Origin: Pholiota molesta
Lineage: Eukaryota; Basidiomycota; Agaricomycetes; Agaricales; Strophariaceae
Assembly (NCBI GenBank): GCA_014925825.1
Contig: JACGCK010000423.1
Coordinates: 1 to 25,290 of the forward strand
Reading direction: 5' to 3'
Length of the DNA: 25,290 nt
Part shown: piece after piece, positions 1 to 10,747 of the stretch
How the letters are laid out: each line of letters starts with the position of its first letter
How positions within the stretch are numbered: the first letter of the stretch is position 1
Notes under the pieces: model-generated
Databases searched by the model: none
Told to the model about the DNA's origin: nothing
What the model saw: the letters and a program-made list of their open reading frames with translations, nothing else
Translations under genes and position numbers: made by a program

Positions 1-741
1 GACTGACATTATCTTCTGGACTTGACAATTTGACGGAAGGTATCTTTAGATACAGCGTAAAATCACATGAATAAATTTCGAGCAGATGAACGAGGTGACA
101 CCTACGTCGTGTTGTCCTGCAACATTGAGGGAAGGCCTATACGTGGCCAGAGGCAAGGAACCCGCAGTCCAGGCGAAATGAACCGGAATGACCATGGCAA
201 TGACGTCGAGCGCGGCTGCACGTTCACCCTCTTCTTGAAAAATATCATTTCCGAATGCCACGAGCGACAGGAGAGCGGACGCCACTGAGAACGTGATGAA
301 GAGGTACGGCGGCGTCGCCGGCGGCCTGAGGGACACCGTCAGCGCTATGTAGCACTGTACATCCCGCCCGCTGGAGTTAGAGCGGAGAACATGGATGTAT
401 ATTGATAGTGTGCGTACCCAAGAAACCGAATAAACCAGGGATTTGACGAGGCTTTCACCATCCCCATGTAGGCGCTGTACATGAGGCAGGCGGCCCATCC
501 CACGAACGCGAGGCCGACAGTCGAACGAGAACGCGAGCTTTGCCATCGGTATTCTCTGGGGTTCGGTCCACGGGTTCCAAGAGGAGGTCGTCGAGCGTCA
601 GAAAGTTGCGAAAGGGGAAGAAATCCAGCGCCATAGACTGCGCAGGGTCGGGGTAGGAATGGCCGACACCAGGTCAAGGAGGAGAGCGGTGATGATGATG
701 ATTGCTGGCAACACACTGTCAAGCCATTTCGGTGGGGTAAA
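1..741 (-). CDS. ABC transporter (ABCC/MRP-like), N-terminal membrane region, partial
   Basis: This is the N-terminal membrane part of a fungal ABC exporter; the gene runs off the left edge, so no ATP-binding cassette is visible. The firm part is 1-43 plus 106-about 335. It encodes a hydrophobic segment after ATPPYLF, then an LDVIAMVIPVHFAW membrane helix, then NVAGQHD. A 62-nt GT-AG intron (105 down to 44) follows, and the next exon opens IPSVKLSSPEDNVS. That stretch resembles the linker between the N-terminal helices and the first transmembrane domain in basidiomycete ABC exporters. Further upstream, protein-like pieces appear in three different frames: WLDSVLPAIIIITALLL near 660-726, FFPFRNFLTLDDLLLEP near 560-620, and a helix containing VGLAFVGWAACLMYSAYM near 465-525. 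These cannot all be joined by ordinary introns, so the start is unassigned and the gene may be damaged. The family assignment rests on these motifs only. Confidence 0.6.
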
Positions 742-1628
742 GGATCCGTATCTGATTGAAAACCCGACTTTGAGGCTTGGAAGTTAGGCCATGGCGGACA
801 TGTAGGATTGAAAAATGGGGCGACGCACCGAGAACCACATCGACGAAGACAAGGACTAGTGAAAGTCGCTGTGAGAGTGTCCTGTGTCGCTCAAAAATTT
901 ACTAGGTCCGCAACTTCCGCTTCGCGTCGCCATTAATGTAGCGCAATTCTTCTCAGGTTTATCATGATGGGATATATTACAGTCAGCACACACATGGCGA
1001 ACACTCACGATGCGCGACACTGCATTCACAATAATACCGGTCATAATCAACCAATTGGATTGGCGGTTTACACATGAATTTGCAGTAATAAGATCACATT
1101 TTAATTGTCACGATGGCAAGATATACAACGGAGGTGGGAGACTGCTGCGCCGAGCATAAAATGTGCTGCCATCGATCGACAGAGGCAGAGTCTAAACAGG
1201 CAGCCTCGGCGGACATGGACGTGGGCTGTGTGGGGGCTCCCACATCCATGATGATCCGGGGCTACTACGGCGCTCTAGCCTCTAGCAGCAAATCATATTT
1301 GGAATATGGGCGCACGTAACGGCGCATATGGGTCGATTTCATGGTGCATTAGTACAAGTTTTGCCCCGGAGGTCGATGAAATGAGCTGAAACAGAACGTA
1401 ATTAGCACGATGATAGGGGAAATTTCAGAGGTGCCGGCCTCGGTGAGGCAGCTGCAAGTCAGGGAAACCCGGTATACGATCTCATAGCATGAAAGCATGC
1501 AATCGATTAATAGGGAACCTTGGATCATCGTCTGAGGGAAGAAGGGGACGCAGCTCACCGTGTTGTGGGGACATTGGGAGGGGAACGTTGAAGAAACGCG
1601 ATCGATGGGAATCGAACGTGGTGGAAAT
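742..1628. other. Intergenic, no gene supported
   Basis: Open frames here are short and show no recognisable protein features. The region separates the divergent ABC transporter (minus) and RING ligase (plus) genes, so it should carry both promoters. The only structure I see is an imperfect hairpin at 1215-1249 (11-nt arms, one mismatch, 13-nt loop). Confidence 0.5.
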
Positions 1629-1642
1629 GCGTGACGTCACGC
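1629..1642. promoter_or_regulatory. CRE-like palindrome upstream of RING ligase gene
   Basis: GCGTGACGTCACGC is a perfect 14-bp palindrome around the TGACGTCA core bound by ATF/CREB-type bZIP factors. It lies 97 bp upstream of the RING ligase start codon, a plausible promoter distance. Binding is inferred from the motif alone. Confidence 0.4.
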
Positions 1643-1738
1643 GTGTGTTACTGGAGGCCGATTGCCGGAAAGGGACAGGGAGTGCAAGTAGTGGCACAGC
1701 TCGCTGCTCCGAGTCAACCTTGTCCTGTTACATCCACC

Positions 1739-3901
1739 ATGTCCTCCAGAGAGCCTCTTTGGTTCTGCCACGAGGTCCGTCGTCGGTCCGCTCTCTCACC
1801 CCTGCACCGCGCTCCAACTGATCTTTACATCTTAGTGTCATGCAGAAATGAGACCACTCATGGTGAGCCCGACCCCCCGTCTTTCATCCAATTAACCATT
1901 CTGACCCTCGTATCCAGGTCCCAGACCCCGTGTGCGCATCATGTCGTTCAAGCTTCGTCGAGAAGGTCAGCCTCCCGCCCTCCGAATGGTAATGTCGTCA
2001 TACCCCAACGGAAGTTAACCAATCGCTTGATTAGATGGAAAATACTGCAGATGATCCTCGACAATTCGCTGCCGGGGGTGACGATCTTGCTGATGGCGCC
2101 CCTCCAGGGGTAGACGCTCTTCTCTGTACGTCATTTTATCGGAGAGCGGCCCAGTGCTCCTGACCACGTCCTGACTGTAATCTAGTTACCCTGCAATCTT
2201 TGATGGATCGAGGCATGGGGCAACAAAATACTCCCCTTCAAAGACCAACTACCGGTCCTTCAGTATGTCGTCGTTAATTTTACCGTCAATATACTCTAAG
2301 CATTTGATTCTAGGTAACTTTCGAGCTTAGAAGTCCCACAGGTTCGCGCACTGTACGTTTCGGTGGAGCGAATACGTTAGGTGGAAGAAACCAAGATGGA
2401 TCACGGCCTGCTTCAGAAGATGGTATCCCCAACATGTCTTCGTAAGTCTTTTTTTATTATTTTCGATGTGACTGCCCACAATAACGACATTAGGTTCGTA
2501 CGTCCACCGCCCCCTTTGACTCCTTTCGGCATCCCGTTAGGTGGTAATCCTGGCGGCGGTGGAGATCATCAAAACATCAGCGGCGCTCTTATGGCGCAAT
2601 ATCTCATGGCACTGCTTGGGTACCACGATCCAGCAATGTTGGGAATGCCAGAGAGTGGACGAATGGGCGACTACGTATTTAACCAAGAAGGTTTGTTGCG
2701 TCAATTTCAATCAATCGTTATCTTCATGCCAACGATGTTTCTGTTATCAAGCACTTGATCAAATAATTTCTCAAATTATGGAAAACTCGAATGCACACCG
2801 ACCAGTGCCTGCGCCCGAAGAAGTCATCGCAAAATTACCTAGAGAGGTTTTAATAGAAGGATGTGAGCTCTTTCATCATTACTCTAGACATGTATGAGAT
2901 CTCTCATACGGAATTTCTCGACAGCACCGAGGCTAGAACAAGATTGCGCAATCTGTAAAGACCAATTCAAACTCAACACAGAGGATCCAGACGAACAAGT
3001 CGTGGTGACACTACCATGTAAACACCCATTCCATCAACCTTGTATATTACCATGGCTTGCCTCAAGTGGGACATGCCCCGTATGCCGGTATGCACCAAAT
3101 TCATGATACCTATTGACCATACCAATTACTGAATTCTCCCTCTTTCCCTCACGTAACTATAGCTTCCAGCTTGTACCCCAACCAGAACCGCACCCACCGC
3201 CACCCGGTAGACCCGAGGCCGAGGGTGGCCGCAGCAGGTCCCCACCCCCGTCTGGGCCCCCGCGTGCGGACACAGGCAGCCCGGGCCCCTCGCAGCGCCC
3301 ACGCACCCCACCGCCCCAGCACGCTGGCGCGGGCACCGGGGGCAACGGCAACTCAGGCAACGGCAACCCCGCGAGCCGCGGATCCGAGTCCGGTGGGGGC
3401 CTCTTCCACACCATCTTCAGCGGGATCTCGCCCTTCGCGCGTCCCCACCAGAACAGGGACGCGAATACCACGACCGCGAACGCGAACGCGCATGCGAATA
3501 ACGCCACCAGCCCCACCAGCGCTGCCAGTAGCAGTAGTAGCGACGCCCCGACGAACCACCGGCCGTGGTCGCCGTCGTGGGGCGGCACAAGCACGATGCG
3601 GCCGCGCTCGCCCCGGCCGCGCTCGCCGCCGCCCGCGTCGCACCAGCGCTCGCCGCCGCATCGGCGCTCGAGCTCGGACGCCGCGTCGCCGCACTTCCTT
3701 CCGTTTCCGTCATCATACCCCCACAGACGACCGACAGGGCCCAACGCGAATGTCAGATCCCCTAATAATAATGGCAACAATAACAACAGTAATGATTCTA
3801 ATCCGAATCCGAACCCGAATCCGAACGGAAACCAGCCGCCTGGGGCTGGGAGGACGAGCTGGATTAGACTCGGCGTGTGGGGTTGGTTGGTATGGGCGTG
3901 A
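1739..3901 (+). CDS. RING-H2 E3 ubiquitin ligase (RNF126/RNF115-like)
   Basis: Exons: 1739-1774, 1836-1862, 1918-1965, 2035-2125, 2186-2262, 2314-2441, 2494-2690, 2752-2862, 2925-3087, 3163-3901. All junctions are GT-AG and the frame closes at 538 residues. The N-terminus has an RNF126-type zinc finger, with C10xxC13 and C27xxC30 around EMRPLMVPDPVCASC. The RING-H2 has all eight ligands: C246, C249, C270, H272, H275, C278, C289, C292, with LPCKHPFHQPCILPWL between. It should pass ubiquitin from an E2 to substrates recruited by the zinc finger, in the cytosol. The last about 240 residues are disordered, Pro/Ser/Arg/Asn-rich, with an NPNPNPN run, in a stretch much richer in GC than the flanks. 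The extreme C-terminus is uncertain. A possible 46-nt intron (GT at about 3877, AG before CACGGT near 3923) would replace the last residues and extend the protein to about 4271. Confidence 0.88.
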
Positions 3902-4360
3902 TTTTCATGTGCTGGGCCAGCACGGTGGACGCTGTGTCGGAACGCCGGGTGCGGTGCTGCTGGGTGCGGCTGCTGTTGGGCTGCTGCGCATTTCCTACGT
4001 GGTGCTGCGATACATGGCATGGCATGGGGGACCAAGACGGTTTCGTGGTGGTTCAGATCTATTTAATTTTGGTTTGCATCCGGTTTTCCACTCCATCGCT
4101 CACACAGACTTTTCCTTCATTGCACGCGTATATCGTGATGGGTACATGCAGGCAGTGAGCCGTGAAAATATATTTCCATGGCGCTGCTCGAGATCTATCT
4201 GTCTGTCTTTCCTGTCATGGCTTTCGTTTTTGGCCTGGTATATCGAAAATGTTCACGTAGTCATTCCGTAGTCACCTTTTTAATAATTCTGTCCAGTGTA
4301 GCTTGTATCATATGTAGATACTATACGCAAATGTTGTAAACTATTACTTTTCTTTGCTTA
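3902..4360. other. 3' flank of RING ligase gene
   Basis: AT-rich downstream sequence with no gene seen, unless the alternative C-terminal exon of the RING ligase to about 4271 is real. It ends at the TA dinucleotide (4359-4360) flanking the inverted-repeat element. Confidence 0.4.
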
Positions 4361-4432
4361 CAGCAGTTTTCACAGCTATACGGAATCGCGAAATTCAAAA
4401 AACGTCATGTTTGGTCGGCACGTGCTAGGACC
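4361..4432 (+). repeat. Left terminal inverted repeat
   Basis: It begins CAGCAGTTTTCACAGCTATA and matches the reverse complement of 5395-5466, identically over the first 41 nt and with a few changes after. It contains CGCGAAATTC and GTCGGCACGTGCTAGGA, both conserved in the partner. Confidence 0.85.
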
Positions 4433-5315
4433 CCAAAGGCACCCGACGCGCATCCCGACTCCCCCATTCCTCCGAATGCCTCCTCTCCTCTCCTCCTCTT
4501 CCCCACCCGCCCGACTTCCACCCATGCCCCTTCTAGGGCAACGTCCCGCTTCACCGGACGAGTTGAAATTCACCTGATCTCATAGTTACGCGCTTGTCAC
4601 TCCGAGTCGTCCTATTTGACAGAGAGTCCCGTACATCACAATCCACGTACATCGTACTCGCACATTGCACTCTATGCTCCTGACGCGTCCAAGACGTGTT
4701 GCTTGCCTGTCTGTAACCTACCATTATCCATGTAACTCAGTTTCTCATGTCCAAATCTACAGTCATGATGCCTGTCCGCATTTGCGTAACTGCACGTCTG
4801 CACCCTTCTGGGCTCTAGTCTTTTCAATTTTGTTTCAGCCTTACCGCTGTGCGCAGAACGGTTCTAGTCACTTGAGAAAGGAAACGAGTAGTATGCTAGT
4901 TATCTGGGACATTGTAAAACTCAATATAGACATACAAGCACGCAGGAGTATGAGTGAACATTATATATAGAGTATTATAGATCGCGCAAGTGGCATTCTA
5001 TGTACATAGATTGTTGCAAATGTGCGCACCTCGCAGCAGATAAAGCTGATTGAAGATTCCTCCTTGTCGTTCCTCCAAAGATAGCCGCAGCTCTACTGAG
5101 TCAGAATTGTCCAATGCCAGTATGAGCAACCACACCCTTGTGACCCTCCTCGTGATAGAATTTACAGTTGAGTCGAAGTAGCGGAGCTGGGCTTGATCAA
5201 GTGCCCATATTGGTGCTTGAGCGGCACAGGAGGGTCCGTGGGTAGAGTGTCAGCTACGCTCGGTATTGCGGGATGGTGATCTGGAGGCGGTTGGGGTGGA
5301 GGGCGCGGAAGCGAA

Positions 5316-5345
5316 GGAGAGGAGAGGAGAGGAGAGGAGAGGAGG
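5316..5345 (+). repeat. (GGAGA)n microsatellite
   Basis: Five perfect GGAGA units at 5316-5340, followed by GGAGG. A degenerate reverse-complement counterpart (CTCCTCTCC) lies near 4480-4500, so the tract belongs to the inner part of the inverted repeats and may have expanded on this side. Confidence 0.9.
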
Positions 5346-5394
5346 AATCTCAATTGGGGACTCGGGAGTCGGGACGCGCGGTGGGGTGGTTTCG

Positions 5395-5466
5395 GAGTCC
5401 TAGCACGTGCCGACCAAACATGGTGTTTTTGAATTTCGCGATTCCGTATAGCTGTGAAAACTGCTG
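5395..5466 (-). repeat. Right terminal inverted repeat
   Basis: This is the reverse-complement partner of 4361-4432, ending CTGCTG just before the flanking TA at 5467-5468. Confidence 0.85.
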
Positions 5467-6050
5467 TAAATGAATATCAAGAAGGATACGAGCATCCCTT
5501 CCGTTGGAGATTTCTGACTGGTTGCTATGTCTGTTCTTGTTATCTTTTCCTATTATTGTTATCACGTCCAAGTAAGTGAATACTGTAAGTATATCTCATC
5601 CATCCTGAGTCTGCACTTGAACCAAAAACGACCATCTTTCTCAATCATAGAAAGAAGAAAGAACACCATCAGAGAGAGAGCATTTAGACTGTTGGCAATT
5701 CCTCGATCATGGCACAATTCTCTCAGGATCGAAGAAGCTCGAGAGTCGAGACACGATATCTGGTAGCTTCCCTTCCCTTCCCAGCCGCTGCGGTGCGTAT
5801 CCAAGTCTTCGGAAGCGAGACTCACACTCCCATACTATACATACTCAGGAGGGATAGATCTCGGACTCGGAAAAACGGACAGATCATGAGGGAAAAATAA
5901 TAATTGTATTTGTGGTTGGTTGATGCAGATTCAGTATGGGGTATTCCGGTCCAATGCAAATCCAGGGGGTGGGGGGTAAATATGGTACATATCCTTCCTC
6001 TTCTTCCTCCGGCACACACATCCCTCCGCCTCTGAGCGCAGCAGCACAGC
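5467..6050. other. Intergenic between TIR element and protease 3' end
   Basis: No coding frame here resembles a protein family. It should hold the 3' UTR of the minus-strand aspartic protease. A purine-rich stretch (AGAAAGAAGAAAGAAC and AGAGAGAGAG, 5650-5685) is the only notable composition. Confidence 0.4.
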
Positions 6051-7811
6051 TCAGTTGGTGGTGGCGTCGGTGAAGGGCGTGGTGGCGAAGCCGACCTGCT
6101 TGTTCGCGGTGTCGAAGACGGAGTAGAAGCGCTCGAGGAAGGTGTAGCCGTTGATGAAGTCGAGGCCCTGGCCCGAGTTCGAGCCGAGGTCGTTCACGAT
6201 GAGGTAGATGGAGCTGGCCGTGCCGCCGATGTCCGTGTTCAGCGAGCGGGGGAAGAGCTGCGCGTTGGCGGTCAACTCGAAAGTGGCCTGTACAGCAGAA
6301 GGAGATAGATAATGAGAATCCTTTGCATGTTGTAAAAAAAGAAGGGAATGAAACGCACTCCTCCAGCAATGAAGAACAGACTTTGCAGGTTCGAGAATTG
6401 GGTGGAAGTGATTTTGAGCAGGCCAGTGTTGTTGTCAAGGACACCTCCGGTGGCGGTCTTGTACTTGGTGAAGGCGTTGGTGGCAATGAGGACGAGGGTT
6501 GTTCCTAAGAAAAAAATTAGTTCCAGTCCAGATCTCGAGAATGGTTCTCCAACGTACCAGTGTCAACGATACCGGCGGTGGTGGCCAGGATGGTGGTGGA
6601 AGCACCGTAACGAATGGATTGGTTGATACCCCAGAACTCGCTGGCGGGCGAGGTGGTGGTGATAGGACTTTAAGAACGTAGATTAGATTTCGCGTTCGAT
6701 AAAATATCAAGATTGTCAATACATACATGAACGTGATCGATCCAGTGAACTTGGAGCTGTCAGTTCCACCTAGATTGCACAATCAGATAAAATGAGCCGT
6801 CCCTGAACCGCGGTATGGAGACTTACCCCAGGTGATCTCTCCGTTGACGGTCTCATCGACGGTGGTGGGCTCGAAAGAGATACCGATAGAGTGGGCGGTG
6901 ATGGCACCTGCGGAGAAGAGGTTGTCGGTGACGGTGGGGATGGTGGTGGTGGTGGCGGGGGAGAGGGTGCCTTGGGTCAGGTCGAGTGGGCCAATACTGT
7001 CCATAACCAATGTCAGTTACATATCAATCGATGATTTTCGATGCATACCCAAGGATACCATCAACACCGCTAAAGCCAGATGATGTCGAGGCGACACCAA
7101 TGGACTGCTTAGTGATGACGAGTCCAGATGCAATGGTGACGGTATCAGTGAACTCAGTTCCTACATGATTCTTTAAAAATCCGACATGGCCTTTCTAGGT
7201 TGGAAAGTCTTACCAGAGAAGGAGCCGGATCCGTAGGTCACAGACTAATAACACGGAACGTTCGTCAGGATACAATTAAATCGTGCATCAAAATGACTTT
7301 TGTTAACTTACCACCTTGTTAGAAGTTTGAACGCTGGTGCTGGTCTTCACGTAGCTGGTGCCGGCTCCAACCCAAGTGTTCGAGCTGTACGCCGCGAAGA
7401 ATTTAGAACATATAGGAGGCAGCGTTAATTCTAAACCTCATACCTTCCGGTATCAATGAGGAGCGAGTCTATATTTAGGGATCGTCAATTCAGGAGCTAT
7501 TTCTCAAAACCAGACGGCCACTTACAGGTGGTAGCTGGGCTACCGACACCGATAGAAGCAACGTAGGTGACGGCCTGGTTGTCGACCGGCTCATTGATGA
7601 CTGCACGGTTATCGAGACCACTGGACCTGGCAGAGCCCTTGATTTTGAGAGCCTTGGCCCTGGCCTGATCGTGGCGAACAAGGTTGTGGACGCTGGTAAG
7701 ATTGAGGCGTCGGGAGATGGGGAGGGTCACGGGCGACCTGTCCACCAGCACCGGGTTAGCAGCGACGGAGAGCGCAAGGAGGAGAGTGGTCAAGAGAGTA
7801 GTGGGGAACAT
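6051..7811 (-). CDS. Secreted aspartic protease, pepsin family A1 (polyporopepsin-like)
   Basis: Exons, 5' to 3': 7811-7526, 7468-7444, 7384-7312, 7244-7214, 7160-7049, 6996-6827, 6769-6727, 6667-6558, 6504-6359, 6287-6051. The nine introns are GT-AG and the frame closes at 410 residues. A signal peptide (MFPTTLLTTLLLALSVAANP) is followed by a basic propeptide to about residue 70. The two catalytic aspartates are D101 in LLIDTGSSNTWVG and D282 in IVDTGTTLVLIAT. The flap tyrosine is in SVTYGSGSFSG. The pepsin C-terminal landmark reads INGYTFLERFYSVFDTANKQ. The enzyme should be an acid endopeptidase secreted for protein breakdown. No cysteine occurs in the whole model, so it lacks the disulfides of animal pepsins. 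The start is fixed by the signal peptide, with a TATA box 70 bp upstream. Confidence 0.95.
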
Positions 7812-7880
7812 TGTGACGGAAAGTGAAAGTGCTCGAGATGCAAATGATCCGATGGAGCCATAGAAAACATAGCAGCTCCC

Positions 7881-7886
7881 TTTATA
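7881..7886 (-). promoter_or_regulatory. TATA box of the aspartic protease gene
   Basis: TATAAA on the minus strand, about 70 bp upstream of the ATG at 7811, within TCTTATAAAGG. The spacing fits a fungal TATA-driven, probably inducible, secreted-enzyme gene. Confidence 0.6.
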
Positions 7887-10747
7887 AGATCTTGCGTCCT
7901 AGCGAACCATGTGGATTTTTCGCGCCAGAAGCTCCTATATTGCGTGTGGATTGGATTCATGGCTTTTCCATGATCACAACGCGACACGGTTTCTCTCCTG
8001 GAGCGATGATAGATCTGAATGAGATGAGACCTATAATTGGATGGACTATTCAAGCATGGTCATTGATTTGCCATAAGGTCAATCGAGATGATTGTGCATA
8101 TGCATGAATTCCTTACCTAGGTTTTTACAAGAAAAGAGAAGGTGATCACGGACCACATACGGCCATGGGTCATAGACTGTCATGGACTCAACAAACAGCA
8201 CTCTCACGAGAGGGCGAGATAACAAAAATAGAGAAGTAACACCATTATTGTATGCTCGGGCTGAATAGTTGGATGTGTGAATGGATGAACTGTATGAAAG
8301 AGACTTCGTTGCCATCCTTCGCATCTCTTGAAGCTGACCGAAGAAGAAATAGACTGAATACCGGAAGTCAGTCGTGGCTTCCCTGTAGGCATTGGAGAAG
8401 TAAGCCTCAGGCTAAGATGAGTGTATCCACTGAACAAAGACAGTCGGAACGGGTAGATGACTGACGCCGATAGCCGTCTCGATGGACCAATAACGTCGGC
8501 TCGCCTCCTCCGTTATTCGCGACTCCGACATACATTAATTTGCTTCCATCAGCTGCGCTTGAGGTCAAAGTCAACTGGGATGCAGCTCGTGCAAACGTTG
8601 CTCAGAATTGTTGGGAATTTTGTTCTGTAGCTGTAGAAGGTAGTAGAAGATCAGGATGTCTCTAAAATGAAGCGACCGGAAGCGACAGCTAAGGTCCAAA
8701 TTTGCACGGAATGTGCAGAATTCGTTGCAGTGTTGACCAAGTGTTGACCGGGACCGTTGATACAGATTTGAGACTGAGATTAAATTTAGACTGACTCACG
8801 CCCAGCTGCTGCTGCGCTTCTCCCTCTCATACTCTTTCTTTACTGCCTTGAAACACCACTTCTGCTTCGTGTTTCTGCGAGCTTGAACCGCCATATTGAC
8901 ACCTGGATACAACTCTGAGAATGCGCTACTATCTATGGACTCGTAATAGCTTTGCATTCACACATGTATCGACCTCTGCATTCCTTCGTTATTCTGGCGT
9001 CATCTGGTGCAGTCCGTGAAGCTCGTGATGGAACAACTCGATCTTGGATTCGCCATTTACCATGCTCTTCACCCAAACAAAATCCACGATAGCTCGCTGT
9101 TTCCATCTTTTCAGAGCGTTCACTGTCAACAAAACATCGCGTCTACACCAGTATCCAGAGATTCAACAGCGCCTTCCACATGCCTGCCAGAGGTACAGTT
9201 TCATAATTAGCCCCGGCTAGTCCAAAAATATTATACTCCTCGCTGTTCTTAGTACGGGCATTCACATACGTCCGCTTCTTTGTGATATCGTCATGCGTTC
9301 CTAAAGCTGTGCTTGTAACCGTTCGGCTCTCTCTCATCTCCGTTCTTGTCCAGTCGCTACATACTCGACAGCAAGCTCAGAACTGTACATGTGTAACTGA
9401 TAAGATGCGGAACACAGGTTAAAATATGTTAATTCCGCCGTGAAAGAAGTAGATCGAGGGATTTGCGCTGAGTTTGGACCTCAAATCAGCTTTTAATTTG
9501 CAAGCAACCTCCCACTCTGTCATACTACTCAGAAGAGTTGTATCAGAACGAAGTTTACCGCCCTCGAAGTGGGAGAGGTTGGACAACCATGCCAATGCGT
9601 CCACGCGCCTGCGCATGTATTGGTGGGTGGCATCGAGCACGCTGCATGCGTGTTCCAGGGCGCAATCTGGCACCATCTTCTGAACATGGCCATGGGTTTA
9701 CCGTCTGATCTTTCTACGATTCCTAGGACACCGCCCAGAGTCCTATCTATCATCAAAGTCGCCATTTGTCCTCATCTTGACATTCGCGATTCTATGAGAA
9801 TGTAACGCCCTAATCTCGCCATTCGAAGACCCGTTGTAGTCGATTCTTTACTCGCGCAGAAATTGGAAGAAATCGAACAAGAAAAGTTGCACAAGGTCGC
9901 TCGTTTGAAATTTCGTTGCTTGTGACTTTCCAGATAAAATGGAATACCTATGTTGCTGTAATAAGAAGCACAAGCGCGAGGAGCTTATGCATTTCTGTAG
10001 ATTTCTGACCTCCATATACTACCCTCCTCTTGTCACCGCTTTGTTCCTCATGCTCAACCCATTTTGCATGTAAGATAAGACAGAACCTAAGCGGCGACCG
10101 CCATCTCATCATTCTGCAATGCCATCTCACCGTCTCCAGTCTGTTTTCAGCTACTTAGCATCTTGATGCTCGAAGTTCTTTCCTCCCCATGTTTTCTATA
10201 AAAAGCTGTAGACAGTGTCAATGGAACTGCGAAGATGGCCGGGACATTGCCCCACCCTCATTGGCGCGGCCATACCCTATCAGATACCAGATATTCCCGT
10301 CTCTCAAACTGGCGTTGATGTATGTATCACGAGCGAAGTACGAGATCACACAGCATCACACGAGGACTCGCCAAGACTCGCCACACAATCCATCTCCAGA
10401 GACGCTCATGTGGCCCCAGATTTGCCGGCGCTCTCCGCGAGGTTCAGATATTTATGGAGTAAGTAGATCATCTATTCGTGTCCATGTTGCAGCGCATGGA
10501 AGGTTGAATACGTCGAATATCAATGCTTATCTTGAAGCTTAATGACTGCACACCGATCCCCGGCGGTAGAGCATGAGGAAATATAACGATATATTTGGCG
10601 TGTTGGAAGCAACAACGCCTTGCTGGATAGAAGAACTCTATTATACATACAAGTCGAGGATATAAAAAATGGGCGAATGATTCTACAAGTTGGCCCGGAA
10701 TACAAAATAAGGCATGGTGCAGGTGGATAATGAAGCTGTTGATGATT
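7887..10747. other. Long interval with no supported gene
   Basis: About 2.8 kb between the protease promoter and the 3' end of the DUF89 gene. Open frames are all under about 120 codons and none matches a family I recognise. Points of note: a pyrimidine-rich stretch at 8805-8880 just before an ATG at 8924, resembling a fungal core promoter but followed by only a 32-codon frame; a GTGTTGACC direct repeat at 8730-8738 and 8741-8749; and protein-like minus frames at 9419-9765. Confidence 0.45.
9419..9765 (-). CDS. Unrecognised possible exon(s), minus strand
   Basis: A minus frame at 9676-9419 has a balanced, helix-like composition (it contains DATHQYMRRRVDALAWLSNL and SMTEWEVACKLKADL). A second frame just upstream starts MATLMIDRTLGG at 9765. 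A CAG just before the AAG-ATG of the downstream frame could be a splice acceptor. I recognise no family and could not build a complete gene. It may be a gene remnant or chance. Confidence 0.15.

Larger units (their letters stand above)
4361..5466. mobile_element. Non-autonomous TIR DNA transposon (MITE-like), TA target site
   Basis: The two ends are inverted copies. The first 41 nt, starting CAGCAGTTTTCACAGC, are identical, and similarity continues to about 72 nt with only a few differences, then fades through a shared CTCCT/GGAGA-rich zone. Both ends abut TA (4359-4360 and 5467-5468), as expected for a duplicated TA target site of the Tc1/mariner type. The 1106-bp interior has no transposase-like frame; the longest open frame, about 100 codons at 4665-4970, looks random. 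It is therefore a deletion derivative or MITE mobilised in trans. It lies between the 3' ends of the convergent RING ligase and aspartic protease genes, a position unlikely to disrupt either. The superfamily is inferred from the TA flank only. Confidence 0.72.

Noticed and set aside
1598..1622. T-loop-like CGTTCGATTCCC on the minus strand
   Set aside because: The five bases on each side of the loop do not pair, and no other tRNA arms can be drawn.
3157..4035. A 292-codon open frame on the minus strand opposite the RING ligase tail
   Set aside because: It is low-complexity (Gly/Leu/Arg runs) and arises because the GC-rich, repetitive exon lacks stop codons in most frames. It has no domain, and the plus frame continues a clear RING protein.
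3171..4271. A 366-codon plus frame overlapping the RING ligase tail in another frame
   Set aside because: Its first two thirds is an Arg/Thr/Pro-rich shadow of the true frame. Only its end (after about 3923) could be real, as an alternative last exon, and is noted under the RING gene.
5884..6486. A 200-codon minus frame at the 3' end of the protease
   Set aside because: It is an off-frame reading of the last two protease exons and the intron between them; the spliced frame gives the conserved pepsin C-terminus.
10189..10542. 117-codon plus frame upstream of the DUF89 gene's 3' end
   Set aside because: No domain, no signal peptide or periodicity, and no splice continuation found; its length is within chance for this region.
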